From positions 62,001 to 126,000 of the forward strand of contig NZ_CAKMMG010000005.1 of the NCBI RefSeq assembly GCF_927798115.1: a stretch of 64,000 nt of DNA, read 5' to 3'. This document shows positions 35,566 through 44,230 of the stretch, piece by piece; the first letter of the stretch is position 1, and every line of letters starts with the position of its first letter. The stretch comes from Paenibacillus auburnensis. Its GTDB lineage: Bacteria > Bacillota > Bacilli > Paenibacillales > Paenibacillaceae. Both the position numbers and the translations under genes were made by a program. The notes beneath the pieces are model-generated. The model did not search any database. It saw only the letters and a list, made by a program, of their open reading frames with translations, and was not told the DNA's origin.

Positions 35566-36471
35566 CTAAAAAATCCGGTATTTAGCAAAACGGTAGGCCA
35601 GATAATAGCCAAGACCGATAAACACAAAGGATACAACCGATTTAATCAAACCAAGTGCCGTGGAAACCGAATATTGTGCTTCCTGCAAACCAATCCGGTA
35701 AATCATCGTATCCAGAATATCGCCTGATTCGTATACCAGCGGATTGTACAGATTGAATACTTGGTCAAAACCGCCGTTCAGTACATTGCCCAGACTAAGC
35801 GTCAGCATCAGAATCATAATCGGGCGGATTCCCGGCAGGGTAATATGCCAGGTCTGCTTCCAGCGTCCGGCACCGTCGATGATCGAAGCTTCGTAGAGCG
35901 ACTGGTCAATACTGGTCAGAGCGGCCAGATAAATAATCGTTCCGAAGCCGAATTCCTTCCATTGGTCGGTAATGACCAGAACATACCGGAACCAGTTATT
36001 ATCGGCCAGAAATTGAATGGGCTGGATGCCCAGTGATTTCAGGAGCATGTTGACGATCCCGCTGCTCGGAGACAGCACATCGACAATGATTCCGCCGAGG
36101 ATGACCCAGGAAAAAAAGTGGGGCATGTAAATGATCGTCTGGATGGATCTTTTAAAGCCGTTCGCACGGACTTCATTCAGCAGCAGTGCTGCAATCACGG
36201 GGATGGTCAGTCCGGCAATGATTTTGAGTACGGAGATAATAACGGTGTTCCATACCACCTGTCTAAACCCCGGAAGATCGAATAAATAACGGAAGTTCTC
36301 CAGTCCCGTCCAGGTCATATCGCGAAATCCTGAAATGGGGGAAAAATCCTGAAAGGCGATCACAAGTCCCGCCATCGGGATATAACTGAAAATAATGATC
36401 AGCAATAAGGCTGGAAGAATCATTAAGTGCAGCGGAATATTACGCATAAACTGCCTGGGATTAAAGTGCAT
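35566..36471 (-). CDS. CUT1 ABC permease, LplB type
   Basis: 301 residues, six helices. Typical LplB text is SYIPMAGLVIAFQDF near the N-terminus, and the EAA loop is IDQSLYEASIIDGAGRWKQTW. ATG 36471 follows AAGGAGG. Paired with the downstream LplC-type permease and the upstream solute-binding protein. Confidence 0.93.
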   Translation of the reverse strand: MHFNPRQFMRNIPLHLMILPALLLIIIFSYIPMAGLVIAFQDFSPISGFRDMTWTGLENFRYLFDLPGFRQVVWNTVIISVLKIIAGLTIPVIAALLLNEVRANGFKRSIQTIIYMPHFFSWVILGGIIVDVLSPSSGIVNMLLKSLGIQPIQFLADNNWFRYVLVITDQWKEFGFGTIIYLAALTSIDQSLYEASIIDGAGRWKQTWHITLPGIRPIMILMLTLSLGNVLNGGFDQVFNLYNPLVYESGDILDTMIYRIGLQEAQYSVSTALGLIKSVVSFVFIGLGYYLAYRFAKYRIF

Positions 36472-36576
36472 ATGCTGTCTCCTCCTTGTTACCTTGATTA
36501 TAAGACAGCCCTAAATCGGCTTTATAGTGTAGCGTGTTGACTTTGGGTATCTTCTATTGACCTGTTGACTTGGATG

Positions 36577-36624
36577 CAAAATAGGACCGCCAGCGGTCAG
36601 TATTACGCCGCCGGACAGTCCTAT
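36577..36624 (-). terminator. hairpin between SBP and permease genes
   Basis: ATAGGAC (36581-36587) pairs with GTCCTAT (36618-36624) with CCGCC/GGCGG-like inner pairing. On the minus strand TTTT follows. It sits right after the SBP stop and likely lowers permease expression relative to the binding protein. Confidence 0.65.
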
Positions 36625-36639
36625 AGTAGATTTGAAACT

Positions 36640-38307
36640 CTATTGTCCCTTCACAACCTCGTTTACTTCTTTAGTGATCTCATCTCCGCCAAGCTTTTTC
36701 CAGTTGGTTACGAACTTATCGAAATCATCAACCGGCAGGCTGCCGTAAATGATCTTCACAAAGGTCTCCGACCGGAGCTTATCCAGTGTGGCTGATTTGC
36801 TGTTCATAGTCTTGGTAGGCGCATAAATGAACTCATTCATCACGATCAGATCATTATCCCGGTAATACTTGATAACCCCTTGTGAGCTGAGCGGCCCGAA
36901 AATCCGCTCCATATGCCATTTATCCAGATCGCCGCCGCGGTAAGCCTGAATATCATCATAGAACAATTTGGCTTCCAGCCCCATCTTGGAGGTATCGCCT
37001 GTTTTCAGCGCTTGCTCTACTTCATCCTGTGCCTTCACATTTTTGTTCGGCGGCAGGTTGGATACTACGGCATTCTGGAATCCGAGTCCTGTATCCCCGT
37101 TCAGGTATTTGGCCCGCTCTGTAGCTGCCGACTCGCCGAACATTTTCTCTGCCTGGAAATTAAGCAGCTTGATCAATGCTTCAGGATGCTCGTAGCCCTT
37201 GCGTACAGCGAATACACCGCCGAGGGACAAATGGTTCTGTGTCTTAGCCGGCTGGTCGTCAATAGACTGTACCGGATAAGGAACCCAGTTGACAGTCGGG
37301 TCCTTCTTGATCATATCCTTGACCTGGAAAGGCGCCCATTGCGGCAGGAAGAACATCCCCGCTTTGCCTGCATTGACATCCTCCATCTGCTTGGCGAAAT
37401 CTTTTACCCCAAACTCAGGATCTATTACTCCCTCTTTATACAGGCGCTGCAATTCAGCAAGCCCTTCTTTTACCTCAGGCTGAATCGTCCCGTTCACAAT
37501 CTCCCCCTGATCGTTCTTGATCCAAGTCTCCAGATAAGCATGGTAACCCAGCAGGAAGCCGTTGATTGGCAGATCCTTGCTCAGTGAAATCCCGTAAGTA
37601 TCCTTCTTGCCATTGCCGTCCGGATCGTTAAATGCAAAAGCCTCAGCGATCTTGATGATATCCTGCATCGACTTCGGTTCAGCTAATCCGAGTTTGTCCA
37701 GCCAGTCCTTGCGGATCCAGACCATATCCGAGGAATCAAGCGAGCCCCCGTAGCTCACCATGGCGTACTTCTTGCCGTCCTTCGTCACAGGCTTAAGGGC
37801 AGCACCGTCCTCTTCACTGTAATACTCTTTGACCAGGTCAGAAGCGTATTGATCATAGACCTCAGTCAGATCCTGGAGCATACCAGCTTTGTACAGCTGT
37901 TCAAACTGAACCATATTAACCTTCAGCACATCCGGCAAATCTCCGCTGGCCAGGGTAACGTTCATTTTATCGTTATAGTTGGCATCGGCTACGATCCAGT
38001 CGTAAGTTACTTTGATGCCCAGCTCGTCCTCATATCCCCGGGTCCATACATTATTGGCGTGGGTATCACCCTCTGCCAGGGTCTCCTTGCCGGTTTCATT
38101 CATGGTTGAGGTCAGTGTAATCGGCGGATCGTATTTGGTAAGCGGTCCCCCCTGCACCTCTGCATTGGCCGTAGCCGGGGCCGGGGCCGCGTTAGCCTCC
38201 TTGTCAGCCGTGCTGTTATTTCCGCCATTGTTCGAACAGCCGCTAAATGCTATGGATAAAACCAGAGCTGCTGCCATTACAGGAAACTTTCTGTTTTTGC
38301 TTTTCAT
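36640..38307 (-). CDS. extracellular sugar-binding lipoprotein (CUT1 importer)
   Basis: 555 residues. Lipoprotein signal with FSGC (Cys24), then an Asn/Ala-rich tether to about residue 50 and a large two-lobe binding domain of the LplA/YtcQ type (DLPDVLKVNMVQFEQLYKAGMLQDLTEVYD, DPDGNGKKDTYGISLS, and so on). ATG follows GGGAGG. First gene of the SBP-LplB-LplC-YesM-YesN operon. Next to GH127/GH43, arabino-oligosaccharides are the natural guess, but ligand residues cannot be read off. Confidence 0.92.
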   Translation of the reverse strand: MKSKNRKFPVMAAALVLSIAFSGCSNNGGNNSTADKEANAAPAPATANAEVQGGPLTKYDPPITLTSTMNETGKETLAEGDTHANNVWTRGYEDELGIKVTYDWIVADANYNDKMNVTLASGDLPDVLKVNMVQFEQLYKAGMLQDLTEVYDQYASDLVKEYYSEEDGAALKPVTKDGKKYAMVSYGGSLDSSDMVWIRKDWLDKLGLAEPKSMQDIIKIAEAFAFNDPDGNGKKDTYGISLSKDLPINGFLLGYHAYLETWIKNDQGEIVNGTIQPEVKEGLAELQRLYKEGVIDPEFGVKDFAKQMEDVNAGKAGMFFLPQWAPFQVKDMIKKDPTVNWVPYPVQSIDDQPAKTQNHLSLGGVFAVRKGYEHPEALIKLLNFQAEKMFGESAATERAKYLNGDTGLGFQNAVVSNLPPNKNVKAQDEVEQALKTGDTSKMGLEAKLFYDDIQAYRGGDLDKWHMERIFGPLSSQGVIKYYRDNDLIVMNEFIYAPTKTMNSKSATLDKLRSETFVKIIYGSLPVDDFDKFVTNWKKLGGDEITKEVNEVVKGQ

Positions 38308-38346
38308 CTCATGAACCTCCCTTTTATTCTACATTCCCATTGTATA

Positions 38347-38361
38347 AAGAAAGCGTTAACA
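38347..38361. promoter_or_regulatory. cre-like catabolite repression site upstream of the SBP
   Basis: AAGAAAGCGTTAACA matches the CcpA box WTGNAANCGNWNNCW except at position 2. It lies 40-54 bases before the SBP start, a place where CcpA would repress. Confidence 0.5.
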
Positions 38362-38453
38362 GCTCGAGTGGTATGCATTTACATTCGGTATCTTCTCTTT
38401 ACCTTTTTCAGAAATACGCTTTTCATCATAACATGAGATTCAGCCGCCAAAAA

Positions 38454-38501
38454 GAAAAAGCAAGACAGGCACCTTTGGGGAAAGTGTCTGTCTTGCTTTA
38501 T
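38454..38501 (-). terminator. terminator of the SLH protein gene
   Basis: AAAGCAAGACAG-CAC pairs with GTG-CTGTCTTGCTTT. On the minus strand TTTTT follows, about 50 bases past the stop. Confidence 0.85.
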
Positions 38502-38550
38502 AAAATACATTAACTGCTACTTAACTACTCCGGCAGCTTCTGCCTGGAGT

Positions 38551-40905
38551 TTACTGCTGGCCAATCGGCTGGTCGGTTTTGCCTTGCAGTTCTACCAGCT
38601 TCATAATTACGGACGCCGCTTGTGCTTTTGTAATATGCTGCTGCGGATTGAACTTGCCGTTCTCACCCTGCAGCAATCCCAGCCGGACAACAAGCGCTAC
38701 AGCACCTTTATTAGTGATGCTGGCACTGTCGCTGAAGCTGGTTACCGTATTATCATTGCCAAGGAAGGCCGCAAGCTTACTATATTTCAAGAAAGAGGAT
38801 ACCAGAACCGCAAGCTCCTCGCGGGTGAGTTTATCCTCCGGCTTAATTACAGCATCCTTGTCCAGCCAGCTGCGGGAAACCGCAAAGTTCACAGCATCGT
38901 AGTACGGGCTATCCGCACTTACACCGGCTATGGTCTTACGATCCTGCATATTGGAGTATTGTGAAAAATACGGCGTTGAGGCTTTTGCAATATAGTTAAT
39001 CCATTCTACTACAGTAATCTCCTGGTCCGGATACACTTTTCCGTCAGCGTCCGGTGTAATGACCCCATATTTCAGCAGCTCGGTTAATTGTTGTTCCGCT
39101 GCATGCCCCTTCACGTCGACCGCGCTTGCTGAAGTATTCACCTGTCCGTACATCTCGTAGACCGAAACCCAGTTACCCGTCTGTGCATTCAGCACCTCAT
39201 AAGGCTTACTGGTATCTGCCGGCTGCGGCATATAGACCAGTTTGACTTTAGGCTCCACGTACATGTTCATTCCATAAGATCCGCCTATGAGGTTGTATTG
39301 CAGCTTCAGGATATAGGTGTTCAGATATTTTTGCAGCGCCTCTTCTTTGGTGACTACTGGAGCCGGCTGCTTGGTAATCAGGGCAAAGTCAGCAAATCCA
39401 TAGTTCGTATATGTCCGGAGCCTGCCGTAGCTGTCGAGTTCAAGTGAAACAATATTGTTGCTTACCGGTATGCCATCGAAATAACGGATAAATTGATAAC
39501 GGTATCCATTCCCTTCCGGCAGAACACTCCAGGTTCCCCCATGCTCGGCAAGCTTCAGATTGCTGCCCGCTCCGTTATACAAGCGGTTGATCAGCTGAAT
39601 CGCCTGCTTCTTCGCTTCAGCCTGGCTCAGCTTTTTCGTTCCGGCGGCCACTGGCTGCTGCGTCTTGATGTCTGCCGGATTGGCATATTGCTCAATCTGG
39701 AACTGAATCACCTCGCCGGTAGTCGCGTTCACTTCCGCATACGTACGTCCCTGCATTCCTGAATACGCAGCTTCTGCAGTATCACTCCAGCCCAGCGACC
39801 AGACTTTCTGTTTACCATTCTGATAATTAGAGTTTAGCGTCTGCCAGACCAGCTTTCGGTTAGCCGGAATTGTGGCTACCTGTTTAACCCGTTTGACTGC
39901 TTCCTCCACGGTAAGCTCTTTACCGGTGTTTACCGGCTGGAAAACTTCTTTACCGGTAGGGATTGCCTCGTAGACAACCGGTGTGGGAGCGGCTTCTTTA
40001 CCTTCATAGTCTATCCGTTTGCCGGTTTGAGCATCGATTGTATATAAAGCTTCCTCCTGCGCTCTCCAGCCGAGCACCCAGCTGTCTACTACGCCTTTCT
40101 TATAGACAGGGGTATAGTACAGCCCGATATCAAAACCCTCTTTAAATTTCTTCTCCGCCTGTTCTTTGGAAACAGCAGGTTTCGCGGACGGATACTCCCG
40201 CCCAAAGAAAGACTTATTGAATTGAATGATATTTCCGTTGCCGTCTACGGTAACCCGGACAGAGTCACTGTTTGAAGGCAGACCATTGGTCAGCAGCATA
40301 AAACTAAACGAATATTGAACCGGGCCAAAGAGTGCCGATTCATTCATCCATGTATTCTCTTCCAGTTCCAGCTCACTGTTCTTCAGCGAAGGGGCTGCTG
40401 CGGCAATAAAACTCCGGGCCTTCTCTAAAGCTTCTGCCCGTGACACTTTAGGCGGATAATAATTGTCGGCTTGCATAAACGGGAAGTAAAGATATGTAGA
40501 GATCACGTCACCTGTAATGGCATCGACCTCACTGGAAAATCCATATCCTGTACTGCCGATTTGATATTCCCATTGAATGTTCCAAACCAGCTGGTTAGGA
40601 TTTGGCGGATAAGAATTCCCTGTGCCGATTTGGGCATTGGAAATCTTGGCATCCTTCAGAGCAGGGAACAACTCCCGCAGCTTCGCCACAGCCTGCTCCT
40701 GAGTCACCTTGGCTTTAGCCGGATCTGCTGTTGCTGTTGCTGCTGCCGCTCCTAGCCCTGCCGATGCTGATACTACTATGGACTGCGAAGAGTAACTGGC
40801 ATCCGCTGCGGCTAACCCGCCCGGGAGCATCAAGGCGAGCGCCACGGTAGTAATCAAAGCAGCTTTGGTAGTCTGATGAATGAACTGATTCCTGTCATTT
40901 TTCAA
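38551..40905 (-). CDS. S-layer-anchored YcdB/PepSY-type surface protein
   Basis: 784 residues. The start is TTG 40905 with AGGAGG eight bases upstream; no ATG fits. Signal peptide about 1-35. Then come several PepSY/YcdB-like alpha-beta units, each an 'EEAxxKxxE' helix followed by strands and a DA.TG or NA.TG turn (DAITGDVIS, DAQTGKRIDY, NATTGEVIQF, NAQTGNWVSV). The C-terminal ~180 residues form three SLH modules (ITPDADGKVYPDQEITVVEW, LDKDAVIKPEDKLTREELAV, LQGENGKFNPQQHITKAQAA) that would anchor the protein to wall polymer. PepSY units are often protease inhibitors. Role unknown. Confidence 0.88.
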   Translation of the reverse strand: MKNDRNQFIHQTTKAALITTVALALMLPGGLAAADASYSSQSIVVSASAGLGAAAATATADPAKAKVTQEQAVAKLRELFPALKDAKISNAQIGTGNSYPPNPNQLVWNIQWEYQIGSTGYGFSSEVDAITGDVISTYLYFPFMQADNYYPPKVSRAEALEKARSFIAAAAPSLKNSELELEENTWMNESALFGPVQYSFSFMLLTNGLPSNSDSVRVTVDGNGNIIQFNKSFFGREYPSAKPAVSKEQAEKKFKEGFDIGLYYTPVYKKGVVDSWVLGWRAQEEALYTIDAQTGKRIDYEGKEAAPTPVVYEAIPTGKEVFQPVNTGKELTVEEAVKRVKQVATIPANRKLVWQTLNSNYQNGKQKVWSLGWSDTAEAAYSGMQGRTYAEVNATTGEVIQFQIEQYANPADIKTQQPVAAGTKKLSQAEAKKQAIQLINRLYNGAGSNLKLAEHGGTWSVLPEGNGYRYQFIRYFDGIPVSNNIVSLELDSYGRLRTYTNYGFADFALITKQPAPVVTKEEALQKYLNTYILKLQYNLIGGSYGMNMYVEPKVKLVYMPQPADTSKPYEVLNAQTGNWVSVYEMYGQVNTSASAVDVKGHAAEQQLTELLKYGVITPDADGKVYPDQEITVVEWINYIAKASTPYFSQYSNMQDRKTIAGVSADSPYYDAVNFAVSRSWLDKDAVIKPEDKLTREELAVLVSSFLKYSKLAAFLGNDNTVTSFSDSASITNKGAVALVVRLGLLQGENGKFNPQQHITKAQAASVIMKLVELQGKTDQPIGQQ

Positions 40906-40922
40906 AATTTCATCCTCCTAAA

Positions 40923-40991
40923 GTTTTGTAGAGTATACTTCCTGGTAGCGCTTCGGTATAACTTACTCCGGAAGCATACGCTTACTTTTCC
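40923..40991. repeat. diverged copy of the nif-leader hairpin element
   Basis: GTATAACTTACTCCGGAAGC (40956 onward, 36-base hairpin core to 40991) matches the nif-leader core in size and inner GGAAGCATA-GCTTA text. As at nifB, a GTTTT half-arm lies at 40923, directly against the ribosome site CCTCCTAAAGTTTT. Same orientation relative to the downstream gene. Confidence 0.65.
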
Positions 40992-41199
40992 AAATATATG
41001 AAAAAATCCGATCCTTCTAAATTATAATTAAATATGCATATCTTTACCATATTTTATTTGCGACAGGAAATTACAGGGATGTGCAAAAGCTGAATTTCAT
41101 CTTGTGCAGCTGCTAAAAAGGAACACTAACTGCCCGCACTGGCAGCGGGAAATGATTTTTCCCGTTCACATTTTGGTTCAACTTCGCTTTATCACTTTA

Positions 41200-41228
41200 T
41201 TGCATTAAAGTTAAAACCGGATTATAGT
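41200..41228 (+). promoter_or_regulatory. promoter of hisC
   Basis: TTGCAT (41200-41205), 17-base spacer, TATAGT (41223-41228). It ends 38 bases before the hisC ATG. Confidence 0.7.
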
Positions 41229-41266
41229 GGATAGAGATTAGAACCCGTTTAGGAGGATTGGATGAG

Positions 41267-42340
41267 ATGAGCATCTTTTGGAGTTCCACTGCTGCAGCCC
41301 TAACTCCCTATGTTCCCGGAGAACAGCCTGCAGAGGGAAGTATGATTAAATTAAACACTAATGAGAATCCGTATCCGCCCTCACCGGTTGTGCTGGAAGC
41401 AATTCGCCGCGCGGTGGACGGCAATCTGCGGCTATATCCGGACCCTAACGCAAGCCGGTTGACTGCAGCTATTGCAGCGCGGTTCGCTTTGACCCCGGGT
41501 GAGGTATTCGTCGGCAACGGATCAGATGAAATCCTGGCGTTTGCGTTCCAGGCATTTTTTGACCGCGATCAGCCGGTGCTGTTCCCTGACGTTACCTACA
41601 GCTTCTACAGCGTGTATGCTAATTTATTTAATCTTCCCTTTACTACCGTCCCGCTGGACGGGCAGTTCCGGATTCTTCCTGCAGATTATCAAAGGCCGAA
41701 CAGCGGCATCATCCTGCCGAATCCGAATGCCCCCACTGCTATAGGTCTGCCTCTCCGGCAGATTCGGGAGCTGCTGGAAGGAAATGCGGGCCATGTAGTG
41801 ATAGTGGACGAAGCCTACATTGATTTCGGCGGCGAATCTGCCGTCCCGCTGATCGCTGAATATCCCAATCTGCTGGTTATTCATACCTTGTCCAAATCCC
41901 GTTCGCTGGCGGGACTCAGAGTCGGTTATGCACTCGGGCAGCCGGAACTGATCGAGGGGCTTAACCGGGTGAAGAACTCATTCAACTCCTACACGCTGGA
42001 CCGCCTGGCTCTGGTAGGAGCGGAGGCAAGCTTCATGGATGAGGCTTACACCCGCAGCAATATCACCAGAATTGTACAGACAAGAGAGAACACCCGGTCT
42101 GCGCTGGAACGTCTGGGCTTCAGCGTAACGGATTCCGAGGCCAATTTCCTGTTTGTCTCCCATCCTGCTATGCCTGCACCTGTGATCTTCCGCAAGCTGC
42201 GGGAGCAGGGCATTCTGGTCCGCTATTTTGACAAACCGCGTATTGATGATTATCTGCGAATTACTGTAGGCACCGATACGGAAATGGCGGCGCTGCTAAA
42301 AGCTATGGTGGAAATACTGCCGGATACGGATAGCCTGTGA
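41267..42340 (+). CDS. hisC: histidinol-phosphate aminotransferase
   Basis: PLP-dependent class I/II aminotransferase, 357 residues from ATG 41267. A TTG at 41258 is too close to AGGAGG (41251-41256). Landmarks are KLNTNENPYPPSP near the N-terminus, GNGSDEIL, VDEAYIDFGG, and the PLP lysine in HTLSKSRSLAGLRVGY. It catalyses the imidazole-acetol phosphate/histidinol phosphate step of histidine synthesis. It is not in a his operon here, so it may be an extra copy or may serve aromatic amino acids. Cytosolic. Confidence 0.92.
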   Translation: MSIFWSSTAAALTPYVPGEQPAEGSMIKLNTNENPYPPSPVVLEAIRRAVDGNLRLYPDPNASRLTAAIAARFALTPGEVFVGNGSDEILAFAFQAFFDRDQPVLFPDVTYSFYSVYANLFNLPFTTVPLDGQFRILPADYQRPNSGIILPNPNAPTAIGLPLRQIRELLEGNAGHVVIVDEAYIDFGGESAVPLIAEYPNLLVIHTLSKSRSLAGLRVGYALGQPELIEGLNRVKNSFNSYTLDRLALVGAEASFMDEAYTRSNITRIVQTRENTRSALERLGFSVTDSEANFLFVSHPAMPAPVIFRKLREQGILVRYFDKPRIDDYLRITVGTDTEMAALLKAMVEILPDTDSL

Positions 42341-42407
42341 GTATAGCAGCATTTATGGTAATAACACCAGCCTCGCCGCTAAGTTCGGCTATAGGCTCAA
42401 GGCAAAC

Positions 42408-42440
42408 AGCCCCTCTTTTGATAAAGAGGGGCTATCAATT
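42408..42440 (+). terminator. terminator of hisC
   Basis: AGCCCCTCTTT pairs with AAAGAGGGGCT around TGAT, followed by ATCAATTTTT. Confidence 0.85.
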
Positions 42441-42457
42441 TTTGAGTACCTGTCTAA

Positions 42458-42630
42458 ATTCAAAGGTATTTTTCCCTCTGATCCCACTCATTTTCTCCGA
42501 TAACGCCAAAATCAAAGGTATTTCTCCCTCTAATTCCACTCTTTTTCCCGATAATGCCAAATTCAAAGGTACTTTTCTCTTTAATTCCACTCTTTTTCCC
42601 GATAATGCCGGATTCAACGGGAGTTTTCCC
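42458..42630. repeat. 51-bp tandem repeat, about 3.4 copies
   Basis: CAAAGG-type unit starts fall at 42461, 42513, 42564 and 42615, a period of 51-52 bases. Each unit reads ATTCAAAGGTA, TTTTTCCCTCTAATTCCACT, CTTTTTCCCGATAATGCC with changes. Because 51 is a multiple of three, two minus-strand frames stay open and spell repeated 17-residue units. No ribosome site supports translation. Confidence 0.8.
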
Positions 42631-42652
42631 GCTCCTCCTACGTGTATTAAAC

Positions 42653-42680
42653 AAAAAAGACGGCTCATCACTGAGCCGCC
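42653..42680 (-). terminator. terminator of the SsuABC-like operon
   Basis: On minus, CGGCTCAGTGATGAGCCG followed by TCTTTTTT. It lies about 30 bases after the permease stop. Confidence 0.85.
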
Positions 42681-42707
42681 TCCACAATTCACTTATAAAT
42701 CTCTCCC

Positions 42708-43454
42708 TCACCGCCGCCACTTCATAAACTTGTAGTCCAGCAGATCGACCAGCAGGAACAACACAAAGCCCACTAAGCTGAACAGCATGATACCTGCGTA
42801 CATTTCCGGGTAATCCAGCCGCAGCCAGGCATCCATGATGAAGTAGCCCATGCCATGCTCGGTGCCGTAGATCTCGGTGAAGAACAGCACAGAAATCGCC
42901 GTACCGAGCGAAATCCGGATCGTGCTGAGAATGACTGACAGTGCGCCGGGCAGCGTCACATTCCAGAATTTCTGGACCGTGCCGGCACCGATACTGGTCA
43001 GTACATCATAGGTGTTCTCGGGAATTGCCTTGACCCCGTCACGTACGGAAATGATAATCTGGAACAGCAGAATGAGCATGATCATCAGCACCTTGGAGGT
43101 TTCTCCAAGCCCGAAGAACAGCATGACCACCGGCAGCAAGGCTATCTTCGGAATCGGATAGGTCAGATAAACGACCGGATCGAGCAATTTGTTCCACAGC
43201 GGTGAGCGCCCCATCAGCAGTCCAATCAGAAGACCGATGACCAGCGCCAGCAGAACGCCTTCAAGAATCCGCAGCAGGCTGTAGCCGACGTTGAGCAGAA
43301 CTTCCCGGCCTTCCAGCTGGAACATCGCCTTGTAGACCGAACCCGGACTGGGCAGAATCGGATGATTCATCAGCAGGTAGACGATATACCAGACCAGATT
43401 CATGCATAAAAAGACAAACAACAACCGCAGCACGCGGGTAATCCGCTTGTTCAT
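42708..43454 (-). CDS. ABC permease, SsuC/TauC/ThiX type
   Basis: 248 residues, six helices. The EAA-type loop is AIPENTYDVLTSIGAGTVQKFWNV. Other group features are LPSPGSVYKAMF and PIPKIALLPVVMLFFGLGE. The start is the ATG inside TGATG at the ATPase stop (43454), with AGGAG eight bases before; an ATG two codons earlier is less well spaced. Membrane part of an importer for a small organic anion or vitamin precursor (sulfonate, nitrate, or thiamine pyrimidine classes). Confidence 0.88.
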   Translation of the reverse strand: MNKRITRVLRLLFVFLCMNLVWYIVYLLMNHPILPSPGSVYKAMFQLEGREVLLNVGYSLLRILEGVLLALVIGLLIGLLMGRSPLWNKLLDPVVYLTYPIPKIALLPVVMLFFGLGETSKVLMIMLILLFQIIISVRDGVKAIPENTYDVLTSIGAGTVQKFWNVTLPGALSVILSTIRISLGTAISVLFFTEIYGTEHGMGYFIMDAWLRLDYPEMYAGIMLFSLVGFVLFLLVDLLDYKFMKWRR

Positions 43455-44230
43455 CACCATTTCTCCTGCATTACCTTTCTGATCCGTTTCGTCTGCTCAA
43501 AGAACTCATTACTTCCCCGTTTCTCCTCATGCTTCATCCCGAACACTGCGGCATTATCCAGAACCTCTATCGAATCCGCCTTGCCTGCAGGCAGGATGAT
43601 AATCCGCTGGCCCAGCAGGATAGCCTCGTCCACATCATGCGTGACAAACAGCGCCGTTGCAGGATGAGCAAGCCAATTGTCGAGAAAAATCTGCTGCAGC
43701 GCTTCACGCGTCACGGCGTCCAAGGCCGAAAACGGCTCATCCAGCAGCATAATCTGCGGTAAAATGGCAAAGGCCCGGGCAATCGCTACCCGCTGCTGCT
43801 GTCCTCCGCTCAGTGAGAGCGGATAACGGTCCGCCAGATCGGCTATTCCCATGGAGCTAAGCCAGTGAGTAATCCGCGCCTCCCGCTCCGCTTTGTCCCC
43901 GCCGGCAGCCCCGGTAATTTTCATCGCGACTTGGATATTTCCATGAACGGTCTTCCAGGGCAATAGTCCGTAGTTCTGCGGAACAAGCCCGACCAGGATA
44001 TCTTTGTCATGAACGGGTTTGCCGTTAAACAGCAGCTCTCCTGTATAATTCGGCAGCAAGCCGGCAATCGCCCGCAGAAGCGTTGATTTCCCGCTGCCGG
44101 AAGGCCCGATAATCGTATAAATCCCGTGCTCTGGCAGGGTCAGATTGACCTGACCCAGTGCCACCTGGCCGCTCTTGTACTCAACCTGGAGTTCTTGGAT
44201 GCAAAGTCCGCTAATTCTTGAACTGGACAT
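43454..44230 (-). CDS. ABC transporter ATPase, SsuB/TauB type
   Basis: 258 residues. Walker A GPSGSGKST (about 43-51), Q-loop LVPQNYGLLPW, signature LSGGQQQRVAIARA, Walker B IMLLDEPFSALD, H-loop FVTHDVDEA. The start at 44230 overlaps the solute-binding protein gene by 20 bases, with only a weak ribosome site, so it is probably coupled. Drives the SBP-permease pair on either side. Confidence 0.92.
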   Translation of the reverse strand: MSSSRISGLCIQELQVEYKSGQVALGQVNLTLPEHGIYTIIGPSGSGKSTLLRAIAGLLPNYTGELLFNGKPVHDKDILVGLVPQNYGLLPWKTVHGNIQVAMKITGAAGGDKAEREARITHWLSSMGIADLADRYPLSLSGGQQQRVAIARAFAILPQIMLLDEPFSALDAVTREALQQIFLDNWLAHPATALFVTHDVDEAILLGQRIIILPAGKADSIEVLDNAAVFGMKHEEKRGSNEFFEQTKRIRKVMQEKW

